A stretch of 64,000 bases of DNA from Thuidium tamariscinum. Its lineage: Eukaryota > Streptophyta > Bryopsida > Hypnales > Thuidiaceae. Under the pieces are notes generated by a model. The model was given only the letters and a program-made list of their open reading frames with translations, made no database searches and was not told the origin of the DNA. The position numbers and the translations under genes are program-made. Where the stretch lies: positions 7,318,501 to 7,382,500 of the forward strand of contig OX344758.2 of NCBI GenBank assembly GCA_947034885.2, given 5' to 3'. This document shows positions 1 through 10,885 of the stretch, one piece after another. Position 1 is the stretch's first letter. Each line of letters starts with the position of its first letter.

Positions 1-829
1 AAGTCTTCTGACGTGGAACTTGCTTTTGTGCAACTTGCTTACAACTTGTGTGTGATTGCTTTGCAATTAGTTTGCGACTGCTTTGCAACTAGTTTACAAC
101 TAGTTTGTAACTTGTAGATTTATAGATTTTTTTATCTTAATGATTGTAGATTTTAGAAATTGAATCTCAATGATCTGCAGATTTTAGAATTTTAGATCTA
201 GCTTTTTTTAGATTATCAAATTCAAATATTGATATTCAATAGATTTCACAAGTTTACAAAACTTTAAATTTCAGAACTTTTAAAACTTCTTATACTTTAA
301 ATATTTGTAGATTTCTATAAATTGTAGAAATCTACAAATTGTAGAAATTTGCAAGTTGTAGAAATCTACAAAGTGTAGAAATATTACAAGTGTAATATTA
401 AACTTTATTACTTAAAGATGGTATAACTTACAGCTCTTATCCATCCAATCTAATGGTACTCTTGACAATTGAGATGGGACAATTGATATAAACCTTGATT
501 TAATTATTTTCTAGTTGCATTCTAGTTGAATTGTAGTCAAATTTAGATTATTCCCAATTGTAGTTTGACACACTCGACTCTACAAAACCTAAAGTGGTCC
601 ATGTCGACAAGTGTGATGAATTTTGGATATAGAATACATCACAAAAATTCTTTTGTTAGATTCCTGTAATTCAAACTTCAATCTACAACTACTTTGCGAC
701 TACTTTGCGACTATAGTAGTGTAAACATTAAATTTGGTGCGAATACAAAGGGTTGTAGTTGCAGGGAAGTCGCATAGGACACATAGTTGCATATCAGTCG
801 GTTTCCGTGGATGTGATTTTCTTCTAGTG
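1..829. mobile_element. 3' part of a CACTA-like element (TIR CACTAGAAGAAAA family), cut by window start
   Basis: The sequence ends at 821-829 with CTTCTAGTG, the reverse complement of the start of the elements at 23528, 35040 and 53182. The interior is full of 'ttgcaact/ttgtagttgc' motifs and parallels the elements at 23528-24858 and 27680-28123. The left end is outside the window. No transposase reading frame is visible, so it is a non-autonomous or decayed copy. Superfamily assignment rests on the CACTA terminus and on the 3-bp target duplications of sister copies. Confidence 0.6.
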
Positions 830-849
830 AATGTTGAAGGAGGACATTA

Positions 850-1440
850 ATCCTAAAGAGCTTCAACATCCAATTTTTAGGTGATGTGCATATTGAAAAC
901 TAGATTTTTTTCTCATTACAACTTGGATGAAAGTCATCCTTATTTTTAAAGATATTCTATGAAGTTGTTGTCCTATCCAATGGTTGGATTTGGTATTCCA
1001 AAGTCATATTTTTCTAAAATTACAAATGCAAAAATATGTCAAGTGTGTTGATTCTAATTCAAATTTTCATTGATTCTAGTTCAAACTTGAAATTGAGCTC
1101 ATAGAATCAAAGAATATAAAAATTCCAAAAAATCACTATGTCAAAAGAACTGCATTTTAAATCCATTCCAATAGGAATTTACTCAAAAAGACACAATATT
1201 TTCTTTGAAATTCAATGTAGAAGGAATTTTAAATTTTTCCTTTCAATATTTATAGAAAGATATTGGTGATAGCATTGGTGGTTGGATAGAATCTACAACT
1301 CAATTCTATACCTTTTATTTGCATCTCAATTCCAAAATATTCTTCCAATTAGTACTTCATGATGATTTTCTAAAATCATCAATTCTAGAGATGAATCTGG
1401 ATACTTAGGGATTAAACCCACAAAATGTTAAATCCTATCA
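850..1440. repeat. dispersed AT-rich repeat (copy 1 of 3)
   Basis: This stretch can be aligned by eye, in the same orientation, with 5880-6490 and 56900-57440. Shared landmarks are a 'catccaattttt' block, 'gaaagtcatcct', 'gaagttgtt', 'ttggatttggt' and 'aaaattacaa(a/g)tg'. Copies differ by many substitutions and small indels, so the family is old. On the minus strand some copies keep short open frames (5615-5962, 56784-57074), but I recognise no protein. It may be a decayed transposon body. Confidence 0.5.
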
Positions 1441-1457
1441 ATGAAGGTAGACTTAAT

Positions 1458-1738
1458 CATTAGATGAAATTTGAGGGCATTACGAGATTGCAGGTTCTTG
1501 AACTATGAGAACGCAGTTTTTGCCCTGTGCACTCGAATCCTATGTGGTCACACCCCTGCCATGTAATTCATTAATTTAAAAAAAATGGAATTATTTTCAT
1601 ATTTTAGAATCCAAAAAAAACATTATTATTATTTATTATTTTTGGATTAAGCCAGCTTGACAACGGCCAACGGCATTGGAAGGCGTTTTGGGAATAGACC
1701 CGAAACGGCCCTGTAATGCCCTCAGATTTCTTCTAATG
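1458..1738. mobile_element. MITE with CATTAG termini (CACTA-like), copy 1
   Basis: The terminal inverted repeats are about 26 bp: CATTAGATGAAATTTGAGG at the left, and CATTAGAAGAAATCTGAGG read inward from the right. The internal segment 'gcttgacaacggccaac...aatagacccg' is shared with the copy at 23896-24170. Flanking triplets (AAT and AGG) do not match here, so a target duplication is not visible at this copy. Confidence 0.7.
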
Positions 1739-1744
1739 AGGGTG

Positions 1745-4700
1745 GATTTAGCTCAGTGGAAAATACAAGAGTTCTTTTATTCATTGCAAATATTTTTTTT
1801 GCAAATTCTAAATTCATATTTATAATCAAAGACCCCGAATTAGCTTGGAGTGATCTTGAACATATTCTAAGTACAACACAAAATAGGGTGCTTTTTTCAC
1901 TTTTATCCTAGAGAACCCAAAATCCACCTTGTTGGATCCACCTTCATTTGTAGGATCTAATAGAACTCCATGAGAATAAGCAATTGAAATTTTAATAATA
2001 AACCCTAAAAATTACATTATAAATAGGTAGAGGCAATGACAAGGATACAATTTTAATAACCTTCTCTAGCTAATCTTGGATCTCTATGAAGACATATTAG
2101 CTACAATTTTAGAAATTGATAAAGACTTCAAATGTAATTTTTGAAGTCTAAGTTTAGTAGTATAAGACTTTTTGTGATTTATGTGATAATTCTAATTATA
2201 TTTATATGTTAAGACTAATGTATAAAAATATTATAATTATTGTTTTGTTAGTATTTAGTTTTCAGTTTTTACAAGTTTATTATATGTTATTTTCATTAAA
2301 ATAATTAAAAGATTTATCTTCATATATTTTAAAATTATAAAAAGGTGATTAAAAAGAGAGATGCAAATTCAAATTGAATTGCAATTGAATTTTTCAACCA
2401 AAATACATATTCTTTTGGAGGATCAATTAGGTGTGCAAACTTTAGTAGAATGTTTTTGAGTGATTACATGGTTTTCAATCCAAATCACTTTGTGGGTCTT
2501 CCAGTATATGGAATGTAATATACTTTCTGTATCCTACTAAAAGCTTTCCAAATTCTTCTTGCAAAGATTGGAAATCAACCTAATTAGGAAGCTTTTAGTA
2601 GGACAAGAAGAAATATTAACTTTAAACTTATTGAGAAGGAATTGAAAGAAGAATGGCAAAAACCTTTGTTTGATGTAATAGTCAAGGGAAGTTTAATTAG
2701 GTTGCTATTAAAGTACAAGCAAGTGCTTTGATGTCAAAGCCCCTTTGTTTCATGGTTTTTTTTTTCATTCATTTAGGCATTCAACTAAATTTTAGCAATA
2801 TTGTTCCAAATTTGAAGAATAATTTACTTATTAATTTACCAAAGGATAAAATTCTTATAATTTTTCTTAAAAGACTATTCCCAGCAATGCATTGCTAAAA
2901 TAACACACAACCATTGTTAGGAAGTGACAATTTCATTTGAATAGTCAATTAATTTTAAAATATATATGTATTTAAAAAAATTGAGTAGATTGTTGAATTA
3001 ATACATTATTTTTGGTAATGATATTTTCAATTAAGACTTTAATTATCAAAGTAAAAATTTTACCATAGAGGTATAAATATGATAACACTAAGATTTAAAT
3101 TTCAAGTTGAAGGAAAAATTTTGAATTTGAAAAATATCTAAGAATTTAAAGTCACATAAAAACAAAATTAATATGCATTCAAATATAAAAATAATTTATT
3201 TCAATTTGATTGACATATTGGAGGATACCAATGGTCTTCTTTTACATTAAATGAAAAATTTCCTTGACTCCAATAGTAACAATATCAATATTTGTTGGTG
3301 TCCAAAAATATGAGTCAATCTTGAATTTAAGAAAATCAACTAGAGATTTGTTTTTTCTATATTGTTCAATTTGAAGCTCTTTCAAGTCATTTGCTATATG
3401 CTCTATGCGCATTTGTAGCTCATTATACTTTTGGGATAGACTCTCTATAGTCTCTAATGTGTCCTCCATTTTATATGTGTGTGATACAAAGACCATATCA
3501 TTGTATTCTTCTTCAACCAAAGATTTAATTACTTTCTTCATTAGATCAAATTACAATAAATGAATTATATTCAATTGAAGATATAAAGTTAGTAGAATAA
3601 TATAAACTTAGATAATACAATGTTTCAAAAATAAAGTTTGGAATAATATATATGAGCTATGACTGATTTCAATATAAGTAGTGGGCCCTATACTGATGCC
3701 ACAGCTAGATCCAAAGTAAAAGTAATTTTCTAATTTTAGAATCCATTAAAACTTTGAAATTCGATAACTTTCTCACTGTAAGTCGGAAAACCACGAAACC
3801 AAGTCCGTGCACCCCTCCTCGCCGAGAGCTTTCCAACGGTACCAAGCACCCAGCCGGGGGACACATGATCCGGGAGATTTCAACATGACAAACAAAACAA
3901 AACAAAACAAACAAACAAACAAACTCTCTTAAGGTATAGATAGAACCATGTGACTATTTTTTAATATTTATATACTATTTGTAGTGATTTGATCCAAGAT
4001 AAAATTATAATATAACTAAACTTTTGCATAAAAATTGAAGTACTAAATCTTCTAATCTAAAATTAACTTTAGTCCAAATGTTTAAAGTAAAAACTCATAT
4101 TGATGTAAAAATACCTCACCACCTATTATATATAGTTTCCAAAATTGTAATCTTGAGACTCCTTATCTTGGTAAATAACATGATAAACTTTATTCTAAAA
4201 AGTTCTATGACTATATTTTCACCAAAAATGTTCCAAAATTGCCATTTTTGATACAAGTACCAAATTTTCTTAAAAGGCATTTTTCATACATGTAATTGTA
4301 GGAATTTGTAATATACTAGTTTGAAAAGATCCTAAAAAAACTTGAAAATTTTCTAGTGAGTAGATTGCAAAATATTAGCATTTAAATTGACAAAAATTCA
4401 TTTTTTGACAATGCAAAAAGCAAGAGAACAACATTTCACAAGGTCATGTTCATATAAAAATATGCCCATATTGATGGTGCTTCTTTTGATTCTTGATTCA
4501 AGGCAAGTTAGATAAGTTCTTGAAAGTATTTAGGTTATTTGGATTTGCACAATATATAGGAAAAAAATTATAAATAGAAAGATGTAGAGAATGATTAAAA
4601 ATTCAAAATTATTATGAACCTCGTTATTGAATTAAAAATACCAATCCCAATGGTTGTAATAAACTATCTACATCCTATAATTTTAATTTTTTTCCAATAA

Positions 4701-5600
4701 TATTGAAAATTGAGTTGAATAAAGCACTTCAAAGTTTATTTTAGAATAGAAAATACACAGCTACTTACAAATTAAAGCTTGTCATAAACATTCATCTCAT
4801 TAATCAAAATGGAATGATTCAAAGCTTCCCATGTATATACAAATCCAACGATGCTAGTGTGTGAGCATGAACATGCGAGCATGTGAGCTTCTAATATGTA
4901 TATAAGTAGATATACTACCACTTTTGAAGGTGTTTATAGTTAAAATACCTATAATATAGATACCTATAGTATAAATATACTCTTATTATAGAAGGTTTCT
5001 ATAGTATAAGCACCTATACAATAGATGCATCATCTTTGAGGCTCATAAGCTCACACTTCTATGCTCACATACTAGCAATTGTATATACAAATCTAGAAAA
5101 TCAATTAGAAATTATTGTTCTTGAGAAAGTCATTCTTTTCTTCTACCTAGATTGCTTAGGTAGGAAAAAACTACATATTATACAAGAATTTTTTTAATCA
5201 TGTAGTCAAAAGTGTTGAAAATTATTGAACCTTAAAGGAAAACCTTATTCATATTTTGTGTGAAAATTTGAAATAAAAAAATAAAAAGTAGTGAGGTACC
5301 CAAAATTGTTGTGTTGTTAAAAAATCCAACTAGTGAAGAAAAAGCCTCCAAGTAGCCTCCATGAAGGTTGACAAAGTCCTCCTACACCTAGATATCATTT
5401 ATAAATTTGGTCTAGATAGGAACCTTTAGGTAGGAACCTTTATTGAGTCATATATTCTAGGTCAAATTGGACACTACCTTGCCGAGTTATTTTGGACCAT
5501 GATTCAATCACCTCCCATAATCTTCTTTGTTTTACAACATGAGAGCACCAAATTAATTGTATATTCTATGAAATCTTATCCTAGTTGCTTTGTTATTTCT
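1745..5600. other. AT-rich intergenic stretch with one small coiled-coil ORF
   Basis: Very AT-rich DNA without a recognisable gene. The only open frame with a convincing composition is on the minus strand at 3242-3541, listed separately. The 3900-3925 region holds short 'aaac' microsatellite runs. I see no transposon termini that I can pair here. Confidence 0.4.
3242..3541 (-). CDS. small hypothetical coiled-coil ORF, 99 aa
   Basis: The open frame starts with a true ATG at 3541 and runs 99 codons. Residues about 25-65 (DTLETIESLSQKYNELQ, then a run rich in E, L, I and K) have the heptad look of a coiled coil, and the composition is not simply that of AT-rich noise. There is no signal peptide or membrane segment and no recognisable family. 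It stands alone in repeat-rich DNA, so it may equally be a fragment of a transposon structural gene or chance. No promoter or splice context supports it. Confidence 0.25.
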   Translation of the reverse strand: MKKVIKSLVEEEYNDMVFVSHTYKMEDTLETIESLSQKYNELQMRIEHIANDLKELQIEQYRKNKSLVDFLKFKIDSYFWTPTNIDIVTIGVKEIFHLM

Positions 5601-5614
5601 TATAATTTATATAA

Positions 5615-5962
5615 TTATATGTTTGTCAAATTCTTAAGAACATCAAAACATTTTTGAAAGACTAACTCAATACCTTCAAATTCTTTGTGAAGAAGAATAT
5701 AAAATCCTTCGAAATACAACCTTGAATTTGTGCAAAGTTCACATAGGCACATTTTGAATTGTTTAGAATCATCCAAAGTTAAGTCCACATCCTTTAACAT
5801 GAATATAGTATGAAATACATTATAGTATAGTATACTTGGATATAGTATGCTAAGGAATAACCCATTGTTATTCCTTTGGTCATTCCACATGTTTAATACT
5901 AAAGAACTTTGACATCCAATTTTTGAACAATGTATAGATTGAAAATCAAATTTCCCTCTCAT
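5615..5962 (-). pseudogene. unrecognised 115-codon open frame overlapping a dispersed repeat
   Basis: The frame lies partly within the dispersed repeat also found at 850-1440 and 56900-57440, whose other copies are broken in this frame. The translation is rich in C, F, L and K with no known motif. The best reading is a remnant of transposon coding sequence, not a host gene. Confidence 0.2.
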
Positions 5963-6490
5963 TATAGCTTAGATGATAGTCATCCTAATTTCTAGAGTTA
6001 GTGTATGAAGTTGTTCCATGTAAGGGTTGGATTTGGTGTACTCGAGTAAATATTTTTCCAAAATTACAAGTGTGGAAGTTTGTCAAGTAGTTGACAAAGC
6101 TAAAATTGTATTGACTCTAGTTTAAACCTAGAATTGTAAAAATGATGTCATAGAATCAAAGAATGCAAAAAATTCCAATAAATCACCATGTCAAGAGAAC
6201 CTCATTTCCTATTTATTGAAACATAATGTTTTGAAAAAATGACTATTTTTCTTATAATTAAAATTGAAGGTATTTTAAAAATTCTCTTTCAAAATTTATA
6301 AGAAAAGATATAGGTGATAGCATTGGTGAATCTAACTATGTAGGTAGAATCTAAACTCAAATTCTACACCTTTTAGTGTGCATTTCCATTCCAACATATT
6401 CCTCCAAATAGTACTTTATGATGATGTTTCCGAAATCATCAATTCTTGAGATGAGTCTCAATGCTTATGAGTTAAACATATCAGGTTAAA
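5880..6490. repeat. dispersed AT-rich repeat (copy 2 of 3)
   Basis: This is the second, same-orientation copy of the repeat at 850-1440. It retains 'acatccaattttt', 'gatagtcatcct', 'gaagttgtt' and 'ttggatttggt' in the same order and ends near 'gatgatgtttccgaaatcatcaat', matched at about 1360-1385 in copy 1. Confidence 0.5.
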
Positions 6491-6653
6491 TTTACCTTCT
6501 CTTGATCTAATAGAAAGGCAAAATTATGGAACATTTTCTAAGTATTTTGGTCCACTCATCTTTTGCTAAAGCAAAAATGAAGATCTTTCCATTGTCAACT
6601 TCAAGAAGGTACTATTCTTTAGTAAATTGAGGATGCTAATGTAGCCCTTTTAA

Positions 6654-7576
6654 CCCCTAAAGTCCCAAAGTCCCCTCGGGGGACACTTGGGATTTCGGGC
6701 AGGCTCGTGTGACTTGAAATTTTGACCTAATTTTTTGAAACTTTTTTTGAAGATAGGGAATCACATCATCTTTCTAAAAATATAATTTTTTTTTCAATCG
6801 GTGCCTGGGAGCAGAAGTTTTGCCATCCGAAGTCAAAAAAGCAGTTCGGCGGGCAGAAAAAAAAAACCACAAAAAAATGAATTTTTTTTTTTTCAATTTT
6901 TTTTCTGAAAGATTATGTTTTTGTCTACATTTGAAGCTTTGATTCATCCTATTTGGACTAATAATGAAAAAGTTATGGACAATCTTGTTTTTCGGGCAAT
7001 TTAAGCATCTTCTTCAAAAAACAACTTATAGAATTCATTTTTGAATGCAATTTTCAATTTTTTTCAATTTTTTTTTTTTGAAAAGGTTAAGTTTGTTTTC
7101 AAGAACAATCCCACCGTTGGGATTATGATTTCTTAATTCCATCTAAAGGCTATTAACAATTTAGTATTTTGTTCAACTTTGGACCTACTTCTACTTAACA
7201 ATTTTTTTATATGTGAAAATCAAGTTTTGACATTCTGAAATTTTTTTCCACAACTCTCAACTCAAATGTTCAAGATAAAAAATTTTAACCTTATGGTGTA
7301 TAGTGCAAAAAAAATCCACAAATGGCCATCAAAGTAACCTGAAATTGCAGGCCGCAGTTGAAAAAAACTTTCTTTTTCAACTTCAAATGCTAATATCTTC
7401 CAATCCGTACGGTCAAACTTCATGAAATTTTTACCACATGATTTGAGACAAGTGAAGTACAAGATCCTACGGTTAGATTCTAAGAAAAAAGTTTTTTTAG
7501 GTTTCTTGAGTGATTGCAGCAGAAATAGCAGTTTTCAGTGGTTTCAGAGCCAGAAAATGCCTTGGGAACTTAGGGG
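6654..7576. mobile_element. 923-bp TTAA-flanked element (piggyBac-like MITE)
   Basis: The element is flanked by TTAA on both sides (6650-6653 and 7577-7580). Its ends are inverted: CCCCTAAAGTCCCAAAG at the left, and CCCCTAAGTTCCCAAGG read inward from the right. A TTAA target duplication with CCC-starting inverted repeats is the signature of piggyBac-type transposons. The interior has poly-T tracts and the phrase 'gaaaaagttatggacaatcttgttttt', also present inverted near 62230-62260. No transposase frame is seen. Confidence 0.65.
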
Positions 7577-7659
7577 TTAATTCTCAACTCTATTGCAATG
7601 ATAACCCAATTATCCCTCAAGATTGTAAGAAACATGTGAATCCATTATCATGTGTATTA

Positions 7660-7984
7660 AGGTAGGAGGTCCTAAAATGGAATAAGCTCTAGAATGGAAC
7701 AAGTTCTAGAGGTACATTTTGCAATCTTCAATGTACAAGTATTCTTTATTTGATGAGGTGGTCCATTTTAGAGCCTACTCAAATGAACTTTTCTGCAACT
7801 TAAAAAATTAGTAACTATTTACTTGAAGGTTCATAAAATATGAAACAACTTGGGTTGGATGTCAATTCCATTTTTCTTTCTATAAAAATTTATTGAAAAA
7901 TACTTCAAAAAGTTTTAGCTTCCCCAAAATGTTCCCCAAAATGTTAATCAGTTGTTAAGTGGTCCATTTTTGGACCTCCTACCT
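7660..7984. mobile_element. 325-bp TA-flanked MITE (AGGTAGGAGGTCC family), intact copy
   Basis: The inverted ends are AGGTAGGAGGTCCTAAAATGG on the left and its near complement (ending GGACCTCCTACCT) on the right, with TA on each side (7658-7659 and 7985-7986). TA duplication and short inverted repeats point to the Tc1/mariner superfamily. A second, interrupted copy lies at about 33561-34219. Confidence 0.75.
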
Positions 7985-8019
7985 TAACCATTTAACCTCC
8001 TGAGTTTCATGCGTAAGGG

Positions 8020-8410
8020 AGGGGGCTCAGAAACCACTCATTTAAGAGCTGATCTGCCTTTTTCATGTATTTCTTTTGATGCAAATATTTTGAACTTATT
8101 TTTTTGTCAAAGAAAAATATTCTAGGAATCTAATACAAGTTGTTTCATATTTTTTGAAGCATTACTGAATTAGTTATGAATTTTCAAACATAGTCCGGCA
8201 TAGGGCCCTATTTGTGATCAATAGGCCTCACAAACTCATACATGCACAGTTTGCAAATAAATTTGGCTTTGTTCAAGAACTAGCATTGCAACATGGAAAA
8301 AGTAATCAAGGTGGTTTCTAAATGCGTTCCTTCCTAAATGCTTGAATTAATCATTATTTCAGATTTTGTAACACTTGGAAGAAGGGAGTTCAACAACCAA
8401 GTCTTATTTT
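8020..8410 (+). repeat. dispersed repeat, plus-oriented partner of 22200-22580
   Basis: The stretch reads 'gggggctcagaaaccactcatt...tttttcatgtat...aatacaagttgtttcatattttttgaagcattactgaattagttatgaattttcaaac...tatttgtgatca'. The same series appears as the reverse complement at 22200-22580. The two copies therefore face each other on either side of the large minus-strand gene at 10.9-20.2 kb. Confidence 0.65.
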
Positions 8411-8419
8411 ATTCACTTA

Positions 8420-8691
8420 AGGTAGGTACACCCAAAAGCGCCAGTTTCTCTACTATGCCTAGTTCCTGTTATTATGTTGTTCAAATTTTTTTACAGTCTT
8501 GTTGGTGAGTGAAAGCATGTTCCAACGCACCAAAGAACAGTGGATTTGGATACCGTATGCAAAAGTTATTAACAATCAAAGTGTGTTTCTGAAAGTGCCA
8601 TCTACAGTCTGGGTACATGACTGATTCTGAAAATCTATGCACGTTGTACAGAGCGCTTTAAGGTCAGGTACCATTTTGGGTGTACCTACCT
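8420..8691 (-). mobile_element. 272-bp TA-flanked MITE (AGGTAGGTACACCC family), copy 1
   Basis: The ends are perfect inverted repeats AGGTAGGTACACCC / GGGTGTACCTACCT, each flanked by TA (8418-8419 and 8692-8693). The interior includes 'gcatgttccaacgcaccaaagaacag' and 'gcgcc', shared with four other copies (8772, 29431, 29989, 61706). Orientation is opposite to the copy starting at 8772. Confidence 0.85.
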
Positions 8692-8771
8692 TAGTTGAGA
8701 ATGAAGCCACAATGGCTCTGAAACCATCCATTGAAGAAGGAAGAAACAAACTCTTATCATGCTCCAATGTA

Positions 8772-9045
8772 AGGTAGGTACACCCAAAAGCGCCCTGTTC
8801 CTAAAAGCACCATCTACAATGCACATACATTTTTCGAAATCAGTCATGTTTACAGACTGTAGATGGCGCTTTCAGAAACAGACTTTGACTGTTAATAACT
8901 TTTGCATACAGTATCCAAATCCTGCGTTCTTTGGTGCGTTGGAACATGCTTTCACTTGCCAACAAGACTACATAAAAATTTGAACTAATTAATAGCAGGA
9001 ACTAGGCTCAGTATGAATAAGTGGCACTTTTGGGTGTACCCACCT
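8772..9045 (+). mobile_element. 274-bp TA-flanked MITE (AGGTAGGTACACCC family), copy 2
   Basis: Same family as 8420-8691 but inverted. TA lies at 8770-8771 and 9046-9047, and the right end is slightly decayed (GGGTGTACCCACCT). With its neighbour it forms a long inverted repeat around an 80-bp spacer. Confidence 0.85.
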
Positions 9046-9616
9046 TAATTGGAAATTCATTTACCCACAATCAAGTTCCATTTCACAGCCTCCTACTGGA
9101 TGGTTGCAAAAGCCTGGGCGATTTCAGAGCCCTCTCCTGTAGAGTTCATAACACGGTTTCCAACCCTTTCAACCCGAATTCCACACTCAACCACCAGGCT
9201 CTATGTGAACTTGGGTACAATTATCAGCAGAGGTCGCACTTGGGCAGGGCCGCAGGGGTCCATTTTGGGTCAACCTACCTTACATTATGACGTCTCTTTG
9301 ATAAGAAGAAGATAACTTCGTATAAAAAATTGGTTCAATCATCAACATATTTATTTTTTATAATTTTTTTGCAAACAAATGAAACTGAACTGCAAAGGGC
9401 AAAGTCCAAGACCGCCAGCCACAATCATCAACCTGTTGAAGAAAGTAAGGCGGATGCACCATGTCAGACTGAAGACTCAGACCAGTTGCTGCTACTGTTC
9501 AATCTAACATTGGACACTGGAACTGCAGAAACAGCGTACACCCTCTTACAATCGACTTTTCAATCTGCACAGCGAGAACCGACCAAGACACAATCATCTT
9601 TATCTGAATGTTGCAG
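9046..9616 (+). other. anonymous stretch with open frames of coding-like composition
   Basis: Between the MITE and the minisatellite the base composition rises to near 50% GC, and two overlapping plus-strand frames stay open (9049-9315 from an ATG, and 9330-9626). Neither translation resembles a family I know. The end of the second one ('accaagacacaatcatcttta') recurs near 52018, so part of it is a dispersed repeat. A partial end 'cattttgggtcaacctacctta' at 9261-9282 looks like a third, mostly deleted MITE terminus. No gene is called. Confidence 0.35.
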
Positions 9617-9886
9617 GATACAATGACAATGACAAAAAAAATTTGATCAAAAGTTAGATGCCATGACAAAAAATCTGATCACAAGCGAGATACAATGACA
9701 AGAAATATATCAAAAGTTAGATGCCATGACAAAAATCTGATCACAAGAGAGATACAATGACAAGGAATCTCATCAAATGCTACTGTAGAATACAGTGACA
9801 AAAAATCTGATCAAAAGTTTGATACAACGACAAAAATCTGATCAGAAGCTAGATACAATGCCAAGAAATCTGATCAAAAGCTACAA
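9617..9886 (+). repeat. minisatellite, about 8 degenerate units of 30-35 bp
   Basis: The unit reads approximately 'gatacaatgacaaaaaatctgatcaaaagcta' with variants (agatgccatgac..., gatcacaagagagatac...). Eight or so units run head to tail. A short related stretch (two units) is found at 52015-52100 together with the same left flank, so the array was carried in a dispersed repeat. Confidence 0.75.
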
Positions 9887-9889
9887 ACA

Positions 9890-10880
9890 CGTTCAGCACA
9901 CAGCCAGTCTCTTGACTGCGACCTTCGCACTGACAAGTTCTTCAGGAGTTCTTGGTCAGGACTCGAGACTACGAAGTTTCTTTTTCAGATGCAGTAACAA
10001 ATCGATTCGATTTCCTTCTTCGTCCATGCAACAGGGTTCAGTAACATTCAACTTGTCCTTCAATTCATAGTAAAAATCTAAAACATTTCCTCTCTGAGAG
10101 CCAGTCAGCCTCTCCTTTTACTGAGCTCTTCCTTTTACTGACATAGGGTCAGCAACCTGAACGGAACTAGAGAATCTTCAGCAGCCGGAAGGCTTGAGAA
10201 GATTATCAAATACAATGTCAAGACCGTTCATATGTAGACTCGGTAGGTGATCTAATGGCTTAAAATGAAGAAAAGAAAGATAACAGGCTATAAGGCTTTC
10301 TTAAGACTAGCTAATGAGTCTGGTACATAGCCTTCATACCAGAATTGGCATTAGAATTGGTACTATTTTAGATTTGTGATTTAACCACTGGAAAAATTGG
10401 ATTGCCGACACAAATTCACTACAAAATTCAACATATTCATCCCTAGTCTACAATGTACAGGGTAATCACCCCCACTTTGAATGACTATAAGATAAACTAC
10501 AGGAAGTTTTCCTCTTCCCTTTGAAGCATACAGCGGGAGCATTGCAAACCACAGGCAAGAGTTTTGACAGTATCACCTTCAGTGTCACCTTCATGATCTT
10601 CAACGTAAGAGCTCAATTGCTGTCCTGAACTGCGCATGCCTTTTCTGAGTATGTGGGGCTAATCCAGCAGCGATATGCTGACAGGAATGAGGAATAGTCA
10701 AATGCTGCGGCCCCCAGCGTGCTCTGCTTTTTTTTGTACACCCAACTGCAAAAGAATCCTGCTTCTGGTTAAGAGGTACACAGCTGGGGGATTGATTCCG
10801 CTTCTGCTTGCCCACGTTCAGATGGAAGTCTAAATGTTTCCGGAGGGATTAATTTCAGATGATGTAAACATCCAATCATG
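9890..10880. other. intergenic DNA downstream of the ARM gene
   Basis: This 1-kb stretch follows the stop of the minus-strand ARM gene (10886). It probably holds its 3' untranslated region near 10.5-10.9 kb. Open frames here are short, start at non-ATG codons and have no recognisable features. I see no other structure. Confidence 0.3.
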
Positions 10881-10885
10881 CAGGA

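Noticed and set aside
1-835. CRISPR-like array from the repeated 'ttgcaact' motifs
   Set aside because: The motifs are short, irregularly spaced and in both orientations inside a eukaryotic transposon. There are no constant repeats with unique spacers.
10600-10815. 71-codon minus-strand open frame after the ARM gene
   Set aside because: It starts at a GTG, has no motif, and lies in the likely 3' untranslated region.
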